From an uncultured Holdemania sp. (GTDB lineage: Bacteria > Bacillota_I > Bacilli_A > Erysipelotrichales > Erysipelotrichaceae): a stretch of 61,074 bases of DNA. The notes below the pieces were generated by a model. The model had not been told where the DNA came from, did no database searches, and saw nothing but the letters and a program-made list of their open reading frames with translations. Where the stretch lies: the NCBI GenBank assembly GCA_904395815.1, contig CAJFOC010000007.1:1-61074 (forward strand). Reading direction: 5' to 3'. Of the stretch, positions 1 to 7,898 are shown one piece after another (within the stretch, counting starts at the first letter, position 1; every line of letters starts with the position of its first letter). The translations under genes were made by a program, and so were the position numbers.

Positions 1-90
1 GTTTACGACTTGTGGTTCACTACACTTGGCGGTAACTACCTGTGGTTGGCTTATCTCCAACTGAATTCGTGCCATGCCCGGCACACATGA

Positions 91-132
91 AAAAAGGAGA
101 AGCCGCTGTCTTCAGGCAGCACTTCTCCTTTT
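91..132. terminator. Bidirectional intrinsic terminator after murF
   Basis: An 11-bp stem (AAAAGGAGAAG at 92-102 pairs with CTTCTCCTTTT at 122-132) is flanked by an A-tract on one side and a T-tract on the other. It lies 18 bp past the murF-like stop codon and closes the minus-strand unit. Bases 1-90 upstream contain no gene I can support; one frame is open from base 1 to about 90 but gives no recognisable protein. Confidence 0.85.
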
Positions 133-150
133 CAGTTGACCCTATCCTTT

Positions 151-1758
151 TCAATGACTGAAGGCATCCGGCAGATCATTTTCCAGCAGAATCGTATCCT
201 GTACCGTAGCCTGACGATAAATCAACGCAAAGGCTTCCTGAACCGAAGCGACCGTCTCCACCTGCGCCAGATCAAAGCCGGACTCTTTCAGCCCTTCCAG
301 AATCGGCGCAGTCTGCCGCTTGCCAACCAGGATAACCCGATCCGCGCAGCCCTTCATCTTCTTTCCGAATTCCCGGTTGATCTGATGCTGACGCACGCCC
401 AGATCGATCATGCCCGGAGTGACGATAATCCGGGTTCCCGGCATCATTTTCAGCACTTCCAGCGCCATCGCCGAACCGGACGGATTGGAATTGAACGCGT
501 CGTCAATAAACGTATAGCCGTTGATTTTCTTCATTTCCAGCCGATGCTCCACATAACGCACCTGCGCTACAGCCCGCTGCAGCTGTTCCCAGCTGACGCC
601 CAGATCTCTGCCGACCGCAACCGCCGCCAGAATATTGGAAATGTTATGACGGCCCAGCAGCCGCGTTTGAAACGGAACTTCCCGTCCATCCGCCGTACGG
701 ATATCGAAGCGGGAACCCTGCGGACTGAAAACGATGTTGACTGCCCTGTAATCGACATCCTCGCGATCAATGCCTACCCAGGCCAGCCGGCAGGCGCTGC
801 GCAGGTAATAGTCGCGGATGAATTCGTTATCGCGGTTCAGAACGCCAAAGCCGGTCACCGGCAGTTTTTCAATCATCTGCATCTTTTCATGAATGATGTT
901 TTCCATTGAGCCAAACGTGTTGAGATGCTGCGGACCGATCGAGGTCACGATGCCGATCTGCGGTTTGACAAAATCCATCAGCTGCGTAATATCGCCGACA
1001 TGATCCGCTCCCATTTCGCAGATAAACACCTCATGCGTCGGCTTCAGCTGCTGCCGGATCGTAATCGTGATGCCCATCGGCGTATTGAAAGAAGCCGGCG
1101 TTGGCAAAGAATAAAACTTTTCCGACAGAATTTCGTGCAGGATGTTCTTGGAAGAAGTTTTGCCATAACTGCCGGTAATCCCGATCCGGATCAGCCGGTC
1201 ATGCTTTTTCAAAATATTCCTGGCCAGCTTCATGTAATGCTTTTTGATCAGATTCTCAAACGGTTCCGTCAGCCAGGCCATGACGGGAATCAGCGCCCAG
1301 TTGATCCAGCTGGCCAGCCAGATCCACAGCAGCCACAGCGGATAATCGCTGAAAATCGCCGCCGGAATCAGCCACAGAAGATTCAGCACCAGCATCACCG
1401 CAATCTGACGCTTCACCCGGCTGGTCAGCTGCAGCGGTTTGATTACCTTCCGCTTTTTATCACGCCACAGGCTGAACAGCCCCAGCGCCACCGCCAGCCA
1501 GACCGCGCAGATTTTGCCTGCCTGATAGCCCGGGACCAGCAATACAGCCAGACAGAGCACGCTGACCACAATGAAAAAAAGCCAGCTTTTCCAATCCCGC
1601 AGCTGTTCTCTGGCCCAGCGGAAATACCTGCCGGTTTCATAGCGGTTCTGCTGAAACATGTGCAGCGCGTGTTTCCACGGAATGATCATCATACAGCAAA
1701 TCAGTGCCGTAAACAGCACTGTTTCCAAAAGATCCTGAATCTGTCGCAGAAAATCCAT
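151..1758 (-). CDS. Membrane-anchored MurF-type Mur ligase
   Basis: A Mur-ligase-family protein of 535 residues, most like MurF, which adds D-Ala-D-Ala to UDP-MurNAc-tripeptide in the cytoplasm. The ATP-binding loop GITGSYGKTSS is at about 193-203, followed by the central-domain motif EMGADHVGDI and the C-terminal ligase domain with DDAFNSNPSG. The end LLENDLPDAF resembles MurF. Residues 1-180 are unusual: instead of the soluble UDP-MurNAc-binding domain there are about five hydrophobic segments (near 10-27, 58-76, 82-97, 118-136, 140-160). The start lies 1 nt after the stop of the upstream hydrolase, with a GGGAGG ribosome binding site, so the two are translated from one mRNA. The family is clear; the exact substrate is inferred. 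Confidence 0.85.
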   Translation of the reverse strand: MDFLRQIQDLLETVLFTALICCMMIIPWKHALHMFQQNRYETGRYFRWAREQLRDWKSWLFFIVVSVLCLAVLLVPGYQAGKICAVWLAVALGLFSLWRDKKRKVIKPLQLTSRVKRQIAVMLVLNLLWLIPAAIFSDYPLWLLWIWLASWINWALIPVMAWLTEPFENLIKKHYMKLARNILKKHDRLIRIGITGSYGKTSSKNILHEILSEKFYSLPTPASFNTPMGITITIRQQLKPTHEVFICEMGADHVGDITQLMDFVKPQIGIVTSIGPQHLNTFGSMENIIHEKMQMIEKLPVTGFGVLNRDNEFIRDYYLRSACRLAWVGIDREDVDYRAVNIVFSPQGSRFDIRTADGREVPFQTRLLGRHNISNILAAVAVGRDLGVSWEQLQRAVAQVRYVEHRLEMKKINGYTFIDDAFNSNPSGSAMALEVLKMMPGTRIIVTPGMIDLGVRQHQINREFGKKMKGCADRVILVGKRQTAPILEGLKESGFDLAQVETVASVQEAFALIYRQATVQDTILLENDLPDAFSH

Positions 1759-1759
1759 G

Positions 1760-2518
1760 TCAGTCCTCCCAGTCTTCTTTCAAAAAGATATCCAGACACC
1801 GGTTAAACCGGTCGCTCTGATGAAAATAAGCGAAATGATCGTCGCCTTCAAATATCGCCAGACCTGCCTCCGGCATCATCTCTTCCATCTGTTTTCCCAT
1901 CCACAACGGCGTCGCCTCGTCTTTTTCACCCCAGACTAACAACACCGGAATCTGAATCCGGGGCAGCAGATCGGTCAGATCTTCGTTGACGACCTTCACC
2001 AGCGTTTCCCGCATCACACCCTGAGCATTGCGGTAATCTTCGGATCCAAAATGATTCTTCAGCTTTTCCTCCAGTTCCCTGGAACCGGTCAGGGCCACTG
2101 CTTTTCTGGCCGCCTTGTACCCGGCTGTCCGGATTCTGGATTGCCAGGATGGCTTCGGACGAATTCCGGCCGCGCCGGTCAGTACCATCTTGCACACCGG
2201 ATGGCTGGCGGCATAGCGAATCGCAACCCGCGCGCCGAAAGAATGACCGATCAGAATCGGGTTTTCCACGCCCATCTGAACGCAGAACTGTTCAAGAAAG
2301 GCCTGGTAATCCGCCAGGCTCCAGCCGCGGGAAGGCGTCTCACTTTTTCCAAAGCCGGGAAAATCGAAATTGAACACGTGAAAATGCGATTTCAGATGCA
2401 TGAATACCGGTTCCATCATAATCATCCTCTGTCCCCAGCCATGCAGAAGGATCACCGCTTTTCCCTGACCCTGTTCCTCATATTCTGTCCGGACTCCGTT
2501 AATTGTACACTGCGGCAT
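1760..2518 (-). CDS. Alpha/beta hydrolase
   Basis: A 252-residue alpha/beta-hydrolase-fold enzyme. The oxyanion-hole motif LLHGWGQ and the nucleophile elbow GHSFGAR are visible. A late Asp (VWGEKDEATP) and His (GDDHFAYF) complete the triad. The substrate is unknown. There is no signal peptide, so it is cytoplasmic. I chose the ATG at 2518 because GGAGG lies 5 nt upstream; an in-frame ATG at 2530 would be only about 5 nt from the predicted transcription start. It is first in an operon with the MurF-like gene, but nothing in the sequence proves a cell-wall role. Confidence 0.8.
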   Translation of the reverse strand: MPQCTINGVRTEYEEQGQGKAVILLHGWGQRMIMMEPVFMHLKSHFHVFNFDFPGFGKSETPSRGWSLADYQAFLEQFCVQMGVENPILIGHSFGARVAIRYAASHPVCKMVLTGAAGIRPKPSWQSRIRTAGYKAARKAVALTGSRELEEKLKNHFGSEDYRNAQGVMRETLVKVVNEDLTDLLPRIQIPVLLVWGEKDEATPLWMGKQMEEMMPEAGLAIFEGDDHFAYFHQSDRFNRCLDIFLKEDWED

Positions 2519-2541
2519 AAAAACCTCCATTTTTCACCATA

Positions 2542-2547
2542 ATTATA
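2542..2547 (-). promoter_or_regulatory. -10 box for hydrolase-murF operon
   Basis: On the minus strand TATAAT lies about 24 bp upstream of the hydrolase start at 2518. No good -35 hexamer is obvious. It diverges from the plus-strand promoter at 2608-2636. Confidence 0.5.
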
Positions 2548-2607
2548 TGCAAAGCAGAGTTGATTGGGAAGTATTAAAAAAATATTCGCAATAAGAAAAA
2601 TAAGATA

Positions 2608-2636
2608 TTGAAGATCGGGATGAAAAAAGCTATAAT
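2608..2636 (+). promoter_or_regulatory. Sigma-A promoter of the NfeD/SPFH operon
   Basis: TTGAAG (2608-2613) and a perfect TATAAT (2631-2636) are separated by 17 bp. Transcription should begin near 2643, just at the foot of the leader hairpin at 2646-2696. Confidence 0.75.
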
Positions 2637-2645
2637 AACCTTAAC

Positions 2646-2696
2646 CAGGATAAACGCTTCCACGGCAATCGGAAAGCGAAGCCTCGGCTTATCCTG
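2646..2696 (+). promoter_or_regulatory. Folded 5' leader RNA
   Basis: CAGGATAA (2646-2653) pairs perfectly with TTATCCTG (2689-2696). Inside, CGCTTCC can pair with GGAAAGCG (one bulged A), and a short AGC/GCT hairpin follows, giving a compact three-way junction. The ribosome binding site AAGGAG comes 8 nt later. It may protect the mRNA 5' end or sense a ligand. It matches no riboswitch class I can name. Confidence 0.5.
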
Positions 2697-2719
2697 CCCA
2701 GGAAAGGAGATCACAATGC

Positions 2720-3085
2720 ATGTTTGAGTGGGTCAAAGGCAATGCCTACACGATGTTGGTCACTCTGTATCCCAACAATTTTACGCTGAACAATGTGGCG
2801 GCCGCCTATTTTGATGATATTCGCTGGTGCTGTATCGGATTGGACAGGGAAAACCGCAAGGTTGCGATCCGGCCGGTCACCAAACGTGAGGTTGATCTCA
2901 AGCTTGTACCGCTGGAACAGCTGCACAAAGTTTCCATGGGCAAGGGGTATGCCCGCATCAGCAACAAGGCGCTGATTGAGGAAATCGCTTCGATGATGGG
3001 ACGGGAGTGCTCGGGAGTCAAGGTTCCTGCGCATTTTGACGACAGCGAAAAAATGCTGATCCTTGATCTGAACAATCCCCTTTGA
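2720..3085 (+). CDS. Conserved-looking hypothetical protein, 121 aa
   Basis: A soluble 121-residue protein with no signal peptide or membrane segment, and I do not recognise the family. It is the first gene of an operon with NfeD and SPFH proteins (14-bp gap to the next gene), so a membrane-microdomain role is possible. The ATG at 2720 is 10 nt after the GGAG core. A second ATG at 2716 is better spaced but opens a three-codon frame ending at 2727 that overlaps this start, so translation may be re-initiated. Confidence 0.75.
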   Translation: MFEWVKGNAYTMLVTLYPNNFTLNNVAAAYFDDIRWCCIGLDRENRKVAIRPVTKREVDLKLVPLEQLHKVSMGKGYARISNKALIEEIASMMGRECSGVKVPAHFDDSEKMLILDLNNPL

Positions 3086-3099
3086 GGAGGTGAGGGAAA

Positions 3100-3531
3100 A
3101 TGGTTTTCATTTTATGGATTCTGATCTTCCTGGGTGCGCTGATTCTGGAAATGGCCACTGCGACAAGTCTTGTCAGCATCTGGTTCTGCGTTGGCGCGCT
3201 GTGCGCCATGGCAGCGGCTGCGCTGCAGCTGTCTTTTCTGTGGCAGAGCGTCATCTTCTTCGCCGCCTCGCTGCTCTGTCTGGCGGCAATCCGGCCCATG
3301 GCTGCCGGTTATCTGCGCGGCAATACGATCGCAACCAACGCTGACCGGGTGATCGGAAGCCGGACCCGGCTATTGAAAGGCATCCGGCCTGATGGATGGG
3401 GTGAAGTCAAAATCAACGGCGTGATCTGGAACGCCGCCAGCAGCGATGGCCATCCGATCGCGCAGCAATCGCTGATCGAAGTCGTCGCCATCGAAGGCGC
3501 CAAGCTTATCGTTCGAAAAATTGGGGATTGA
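3100..3531 (+). CDS. NfeD-family membrane protein
   Basis: A 143-residue short-form NfeD protein. Three hydrophobic segments occupy roughly residues 3-75, followed by a soluble C-terminal domain of about 65 residues with the pattern of the NfeD OB-fold (VIGSRTRLLKGIRPDGWGEV, then INGVIWNA). NfeD proteins partner with SPFH/stomatin proteins in membrane microdomains; the SPFH gene lies 26 bp downstream here, which supports the call. The ribosome binding site GAGGAGG precedes the ATG. Confidence 0.85.
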   Translation: MVFILWILIFLGALILEMATATSLVSIWFCVGALCAMAAAALQLSFLWQSVIFFAASLLCLAAIRPMAAGYLRGNTIATNADRVIGSRTRLLKGIRPDGWGEVKINGVIWNAASSDGHPIAQQSLIEVVAIEGAKLIVRKIGD

Positions 3532-3557
3532 CCGTTTCAATCCGGAAAGGAAACATT

Positions 3558-4469
3558 ATGGAATTCTATCAGATAGTGATTTTTCTCGTCGTCCTGCTGG
3601 TTGTCATCAGCATGATCTGTTACTGCGTCAGAATTGTTCCGCAGGCCAAAGCCTATGTTGTGGAAAGGCTGGGAGCGTACAGCGCGACATGGCATACCGG
3701 CCTGCATTTCGTCATTCCGTTTATCGACCGGATTGCCAACAAGGTTTCACTGAAGGAAATCGTCAAGGACTTCGATCCGCAGCCGGTGATCACCAAGGAT
3801 AACGTCACCATGCAGATCGATACCGTCGTGTATTTTCAGATCACGGATCCCAAACTGTACACTTATGGAGTAGAACATCCGATCAGCGCGCTGGAAAATC
3901 TGACCGCCACAACGCTGAGAAACATCATCGGCGAACTGGAACTGGATGAGACGCTGACCTCACGGGATATCATCAACACGAAGATGAGAGCGATTCTGGA
4001 TGAGGCAACCGATCCATGGGGCGTCAAGGTGGGCCGGGTAGAAGTGAAAAACATTCTTCCGCCGCACGACATTCAGGAATCCATGGAAAAACAGATGCGG
4101 GCGGAACGGGAGCGCCGGGAAGCGATCCTGAGAGCTGAGGGTGAAAAGAAATCGGCCATCCTGACTGCCGAAGGCGAAAAGGAAGCGATGATTCTGCGGG
4201 CTACTGCCAAAAAAGAAGCGATGATCGCTGAAGCGGAAGGTCAGGCTCAGGCCACCGAACGTATTTATGCCGCTCAGGCACGAGGAATAGAACTGATCAA
4301 AACTGCCGATCCGGATTTGGCGTTTCTGACGCTGAAAGGATATGAAACGCTGACCAAGATGGCCGATGGCAAAGCCACTAAATTGATCATTCCAAGTCAG
4401 CTGCAGGACATCGGAGCGACGCTGGCAGCGCTGGCGGAAACTGTCAGATCGGAAACGCCTTCCAAATAA
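3558..4469 (+). CDS. SPFH/band-7 (paraslipin-like) protein
   Basis: A 303-residue protein with an N-terminal membrane anchor (about residues 3-25), a band-7 domain (about 28-190) and a charged helical region rich in EAxxRAEGEKKSA-type repeats, then a C-terminal oligomerisation segment. It resembles QmcA/paraslipin. I use the ATG at 3558, which follows a GGAAAGG site; an upstream TTG at 3528 has none. It probably works with the NfeD protein encoded just upstream. A terminator follows at 4493. Confidence 0.88.
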   Translation: MEFYQIVIFLVVLLVVISMICYCVRIVPQAKAYVVERLGAYSATWHTGLHFVIPFIDRIANKVSLKEIVKDFDPQPVITKDNVTMQIDTVVYFQITDPKLYTYGVEHPISALENLTATTLRNIIGELELDETLTSRDIINTKMRAILDEATDPWGVKVGRVEVKNILPPHDIQESMEKQMRAERERREAILRAEGEKKSAILTAEGEKEAMILRATAKKEAMIAEAEGQAQATERIYAAQARGIELIKTADPDLAFLTLKGYETLTKMADGKATKLIIPSQLQDIGATLAALAETVRSETPSK

Positions 4470-4492
4470 CGCAGTGAAGCATGATGCATGAA

Positions 4493-4520
4493 AAAAGACG
4501 GGCAGCCCGTCTTTTCTTTT
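4493..4520. terminator. Terminator between convergent SPFH and DeoR genes
   Basis: AAAAGACGGGC and GCCCGTCTTTT form a near-perfect palindrome with T-runs in both directions. It ends the plus-strand NfeD/SPFH operon and the minus-strand sugar operon. Confidence 0.85.
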
Positions 4521-4532
4521 TGCAAGGAACTC

Positions 4533-5270
4533 TTATGGTGCAACGATGTAGTCGAGAAGACGGTAATCGAAATCGTCAATCTTTTCATCGATGATCACGG
4601 TCGCCTCGTTCAGATTGGCAAAGCGGACAAAGCACAGCTTGTTGAACTTGCTTTTGTCAGCCAGGATGTACGACTTTTTAGCGCGGTGAATCGCCATCGT
4701 TTTCACTTCTCCCTCATATTCCTCCGGTGTCGTGAATCCGGCCTGAGGATGAACCCCGTTAGCTCCCAGAAGAGCGATATCAAAGTTCATGTTGCTGATC
4801 TGGTGCACCGTTTCCTTACCGGTCACCGCTACAGTACTCGGTTTCACAAAGCCGCTGAGCGCAAACGTCTTGATGTTGCGCTGCGACAGCCGGGTCAGAT
4901 GAGGAATCCCGGTCGTCACTACCGTGATGTTTTTCGCTTCAATATAATCAATCAGATTGTAGGTTGTCGTTCCGGCGTCTAGAAACACGATCTGACCATC
5001 CTCAATCAGAGAAGCCCCGCAGCGGGAAATCTTCTCTTTTTCCTCCACGTTCAGCAGCGATTTCATCGTCATCGTTTTTTCCAGCCGCTGGGCGTCAATC
5101 ATCCGCGCGCCGCCATGAAAGCGGACAAGCAATCCCTGATTTTCCATATTCTGCAGATCCCGGCGAACCGTTGCCTCAGAAATCTGCAGTTCCTTTACCA
5201 GCTGTTGTACCGATACCGCGCTCTGTTTTTCGCACAATTCCAGTATTCTGCTCCACCGCCTGTTTTTCAT
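4533..5270 (-). CDS. DeoR-family sugar-operon regulator
   Basis: A 245-residue DeoR-type repressor. An N-terminal winged helix-turn-helix (about 5-60, with the family signature ISEATVRRDLQNME) is followed by a DeoRC sugar-phosphate-sensing domain (DAGTTT near 100, later LGANGV). The ATG at 5270 has GGGGAGG 6 nt upstream, preferable to the TTG at 5291. It is the last gene of the PTS operon and probably regulates it in response to a phosphorylated sugar. Candidate operators lie at 10974-11058. Confidence 0.88.
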   Translation of the reverse strand: MKNRRWSRILELCEKQSAVSVQQLVKELQISEATVRRDLQNMENQGLLVRFHGGARMIDAQRLEKTMTMKSLLNVEEKEKISRCGASLIEDGQIVFLDAGTTTYNLIDYIEAKNITVVTTGIPHLTRLSQRNIKTFALSGFVKPSTVAVTGKETVHQISNMNFDIALLGANGVHPQAGFTTPEEYEGEVKTMAIHRAKKSYILADKSKFNKLCFVRFANLNEATVIIDEKIDDFDYRLLDYIVAP

Positions 5271-5316
5271 CGCTGCCTCCCCGCGTGCCAACGCGTTTTC
5301 TTTCGTTTCTATTGTC

Positions 5317-6096
5317 TCATTTTCGCAACGTCAGTTCAATGGCCTGTCGTACGCTTGCAACGGCAAAATCCGCGTGACGGCAAACTTCAGGACGGGCATG
5401 GCGCATGCAGAAAGAAAGTCCCGCTTCCTCCATCGCTTCAATATCATTGATCTCATCACCGATAAAGGCTGTTTCTTCACGGCGAATTCCCTCACTCTGG
5501 CAATAATAGCGGATCGCGGTCGCTTTGCTGACCCCATCAGGAAGAAATTCCACATTGCCCAGCTGATTTACCAGCCAGCGCAAAGAGGAAAAACGATTGG
5601 CGATAGCCGGAACCTGGCGCTGCTGAATGTCATTCTGAATGAGCACGGTGATCTTGCAGATTTTTAAAGACGGAAGACGGCGCAAAAGATCGGCAGTCTT
5701 CAGGTGATAAGCTTGGGACCACAGCGATGTCCCGCTTTCCTGCTGTCCGATAACAAGCCGGCCATGACTGGCTGTTTCCAGCATCATCGCACAACCAGAA
5801 CAGGACAGCGCCTGATACAGCTGAAACGCTGTTTCACCCCCTACGCCTTCGCATCCGATCAGCTCTCCCGCACGGAAAATGCGGGAACCGTTGGATGCGA
5901 TCACATCCCTGACCTCTGTTCCCAGCCAACTTTGCAGCTGATGCAGCACGTCCGGTCCCCGGCCGGTAGCCGGCACAAAACGGATTCCTCTTGCCATCAG
6001 GTGCCGTACCGCTTCCAGATCTGCCGGATCCACCTGATACTGATCACCCTGCTGCTGCCAGAGCGTTCCATCCAGATCGCAGAAAAAGACCCGCAT
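5317..6096 (-). CDS. HAD-IIB (Cof-type) phosphatase
   Basis: A 259-residue HAD-superfamily hydrolase. Motif I is FFCDLDGTLW near the N terminus, a Thr in VPATGRG serves as motif II, and motif IV is FIGDEINDIEAM. The cap domain is of the C2 (IIB) type. These enzymes dephosphorylate sugar phosphates or related compounds; the substrate is unknown. The ribosome binding site AAGGAGGT precedes the ATG. It lies after an internal terminator-like hairpin of the sugar operon and immediately upstream of the DeoR gene. Confidence 0.85.
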   Translation of the reverse strand: MRVFFCDLDGTLWQQQGDQYQVDPADLEAVRHLMARGIRFVPATGRGPDVLHQLQSWLGTEVRDVIASNGSRIFRAGELIGCEGVGGETAFQLYQALSCSGCAMMLETASHGRLVIGQQESGTSLWSQAYHLKTADLLRRLPSLKICKITVLIQNDIQQRQVPAIANRFSSLRWLVNQLGNVEFLPDGVSKATAIRYYCQSEGIRREETAFIGDEINDIEAMEEAGLSFCMRHARPEVCRHADFAVASVRQAIELTLRK

Positions 6097-6118
6097 CCTT
6101 TTTTACCTCCTTTACCTT

Positions 6119-6176
6119 AAAAAGAGGACACGCTGTGACGACCCTGTTTGCTGAGAGTCTTTTCACAGGCATGTCC
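6119..6176 (-). terminator. Internal terminator/attenuator in the sugar operon
   Basis: On the minus strand GGACATGCCTGTGA (6163-6176) pairs with TCACAGCGTGTCC (6126-6138) with one unpaired base, followed by TCTTTTT. It sits between the ceramidase-fold gene and the HAD gene. It should reduce expression of the last two genes relative to the transporter genes. Confidence 0.6.
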
Positions 6177-6183
6177 TTTTCCT

Positions 6184-7407
6184 TTACAGCGCAGCGATAA
6201 TCCGCTCGACAAATTCATCCGGAATCCCGGCCGGATAATCGGTCACATTGCTTTCCTGAGAGAATCCGCCATAAGCTTCTTTTTCAATCATATAACCAAG
6301 ATCGCCCGGATTGGCATATCCCCACAACAGACAGACCTGTGCCGGGGACGCCGCCTTAATTCGCAATCCCAGAATTGATCCCAGTTCGCCCGGTACCGCA
6401 ACGATCTGCAGATCATCCATCCTGATAATCCGGCAGCTCATTTCTCTTTCTACATGCCGTGATCCCTGTGCGATTTTTCTCTCGAAACTCTTGATCCCGG
6501 TGACCAGCAGTTTGACTGTATCAAACTGAGTTTCCGTTTCCAGCTGTTTCTCAAATTCCGCCTTTTTGGCCTTGAACACCTCGACATCCACATCGTATGA
6601 CGCCTGGAAGACAACCTTACGGAAACATAGATGACGAACCTGAAGCGGCTGCCATGGCGAATGTTTTTTATGAATCTGATCGATCAGATTGGCTGCCTGA
6701 CGCTGTACCTCATCGAACAGATTGCTGCGGCGGTATTGCTTGTTGCCCATATCGCCGGCATTGCCCTGAACCATCATCACCGGAACCTGTGTTTCCTCTT
6801 GCAGCAAGCGGCGCATCTCGCCGAACAGATCGGCGCTGCACTCCATGAAATTCGGCCCCAGCACCGTGCAATGATGCGCCAGGGAACAGATCATGGCTTT
6901 CATCTGTTCTCCCTGGAAAAAACCCAGCTGATGAATCCATTTATCAGAATGTTTGTTTGGATCGTTGCGGTTGGAATACAGTCCGTCAATCCAGGTACTG
7001 CGATAACGCAGCTCCACCTCTGTTCCTTCCTCCTGCCACGCTTCCACAATCGCGCTGCTCAGCGATCTCACCACGCTTTGCAGATATTGTGGGTCAATCT
7101 CTCGGTCCATGTAAGCGCCAACCAGCGGTCCGCTGTGGGTATGCGTGGCGCTGAGAATCAGGTTTTCCTCATTCAGCTCGATGCCCTGCTTCCGCACCTG
7201 TTCGCAAATCAAATCAGTCAGATTCTGATCTACGCCGCTGACATCCATGCTGCCTGTCACCAGGCGGCCATCTTCGGTGGTGATCACCATGATCGTGGCA
7301 GTAATCGGGTCATGCACTTTCTCAAAAAAGTGTTCCCGCTGCACATAGCCGCCTTGCCAGCAAGGTCTTTCCGGCGTGATATCGCACTGTCGTACCGCAA
7401 TTTTCAT
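6184..7407 (-). CDS. Cytosolic neutral-ceramidase-fold protein (copy 1)
   Basis: A 407-residue protein resembling the N-terminal catalytic domain of neutral/alkaline ceramidases, which are zinc amidases. Visible are ATHTHSGP (87-94, zinc-ligand region), LAHHCTVLG (about 176-184) and VQGNAGDMGN (213-222). In bacterial ceramidase the last motif carries the nucleophile Ser; here Gly221 occupies that place. It has no signal peptide, so it should act in the cytoplasm on something the PTS imports. The C-terminal ceramidase domain is absent. It lies 18 bp after the PTS IIA gene, in the same operon. A paralogue is at 11143-12306. The substrate is unknown, and ceramide is unlikely. Confidence 0.75.
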   Translation of the reverse strand: MKIAVRQCDITPERPCWQGGYVQREHFFEKVHDPITATIMVITTEDGRLVTGSMDVSGVDQNLTDLICEQVRKQGIELNEENLILSATHTHSGPLVGAYMDREIDPQYLQSVVRSLSSAIVEAWQEEGTEVELRYRSTWIDGLYSNRNDPNKHSDKWIHQLGFFQGEQMKAMICSLAHHCTVLGPNFMECSADLFGEMRRLLQEETQVPVMMVQGNAGDMGNKQYRRSNLFDEVQRQAANLIDQIHKKHSPWQPLQVRHLCFRKVVFQASYDVDVEVFKAKKAEFEKQLETETQFDTVKLLVTGIKSFERKIAQGSRHVEREMSCRIIRMDDLQIVAVPGELGSILGLRIKAASPAQVCLLWGYANPGDLGYMIEKEAYGGFSQESNVTDYPAGIPDEFVERIIAAL

Positions 7408-7425
7408 TGTCTGCTTCCTTCCTTT

Positions 7426-7839
7426 CTATTCGTCTTCTTCCTCCATCGTCACCGGCAGCGAGCCCATGGAAACGATGGAATCCCGGGCCTCCAACGCCTT
7501 TTCGGCAAAGAAGTCCTCCGTCCACTTTTCCGTTGGCGCAAGAACCGACAGCACGATCATCAGGTTCATTCCCGACAGGACAAACACGTTATCCCAATCC
7601 TTAAACCGAATCATGATCTTCTGGTTTACGCTGCCAAAGGCGATATCGGTCAGGATCAGCAGCTGATCCTGAGGGCCAATCTGGGCCGCCGCTTCCTCCA
7701 GCAGCCGGTCGCTGTCAACCCCTTCCGTATAAAAGGGAATCGCCTGCATTGTTTTTTCATCATACAACGAGAACACCTTCAGGGTATCCAGCATCCCCTC
7801 GCACAGGCGGCCATGGCTGCAAAACAGTATTTTCTTCAT
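7426..7839 (-). CDS. PTS mannose-family EIIA component
   Basis: A 137-residue EIIA of the mannose/fructose/sorbose PTS family. The phospho-accepting histidine is His9 in LFCSHGRL, and the TDIAFGSVNQ loop is typical of the family. It passes phosphate from HPr to IIB (9490-9966). The last residues (METEEEDE-like acidic end) are not family-typical. It is preceded by IID and a strong intercistronic hairpin. Confidence 0.9.
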   Translation of the reverse strand: MKKILFCSHGRLCEGMLDTLKVFSLYDEKTMQAIPFYTEGVDSDRLLEEAAAQIGPQDQLLILTDIAFGSVNQKIMIRFKDWDNVFVLSGMNLMIVLSVLAPTEKWTEDFFAEKALEARDSIVSMGSLPVTMEEEDE

Positions 7840-7858
7840 CGTTTCCCTTCCTTCAAAA

Positions 7859-7890
7859 GAAGACTGCAGCTCAGAAGCTGCAGCTTCTTC
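7859..7890 (-). repeat. Intercistronic hairpin between IID and IIA genes
   Basis: CTGCAGCT is repeated inverted (7864-7871 with 7876-7883), extended by GAAGA/TCTTC arms. No T-run follows on the minus strand, so it is more likely an mRNA stability or processing element than a terminator. Confidence 0.55.
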
Positions 7891-7898
7891 GGATTTCC

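Noticed and set aside
1-90. Open frame from the first base of the window to about base 90
   Set aside because: It has no recognisable protein features and too little sequence to judge; it may be the tail of a gene outside the window or noncoding.
2646-2696. Possible c-di-GMP-I (GEMM) riboswitch
   Set aside because: A few short strings recall the GEMM core, but the element is too short, and the second paired domain and conserved tetraloop receptor are missing.
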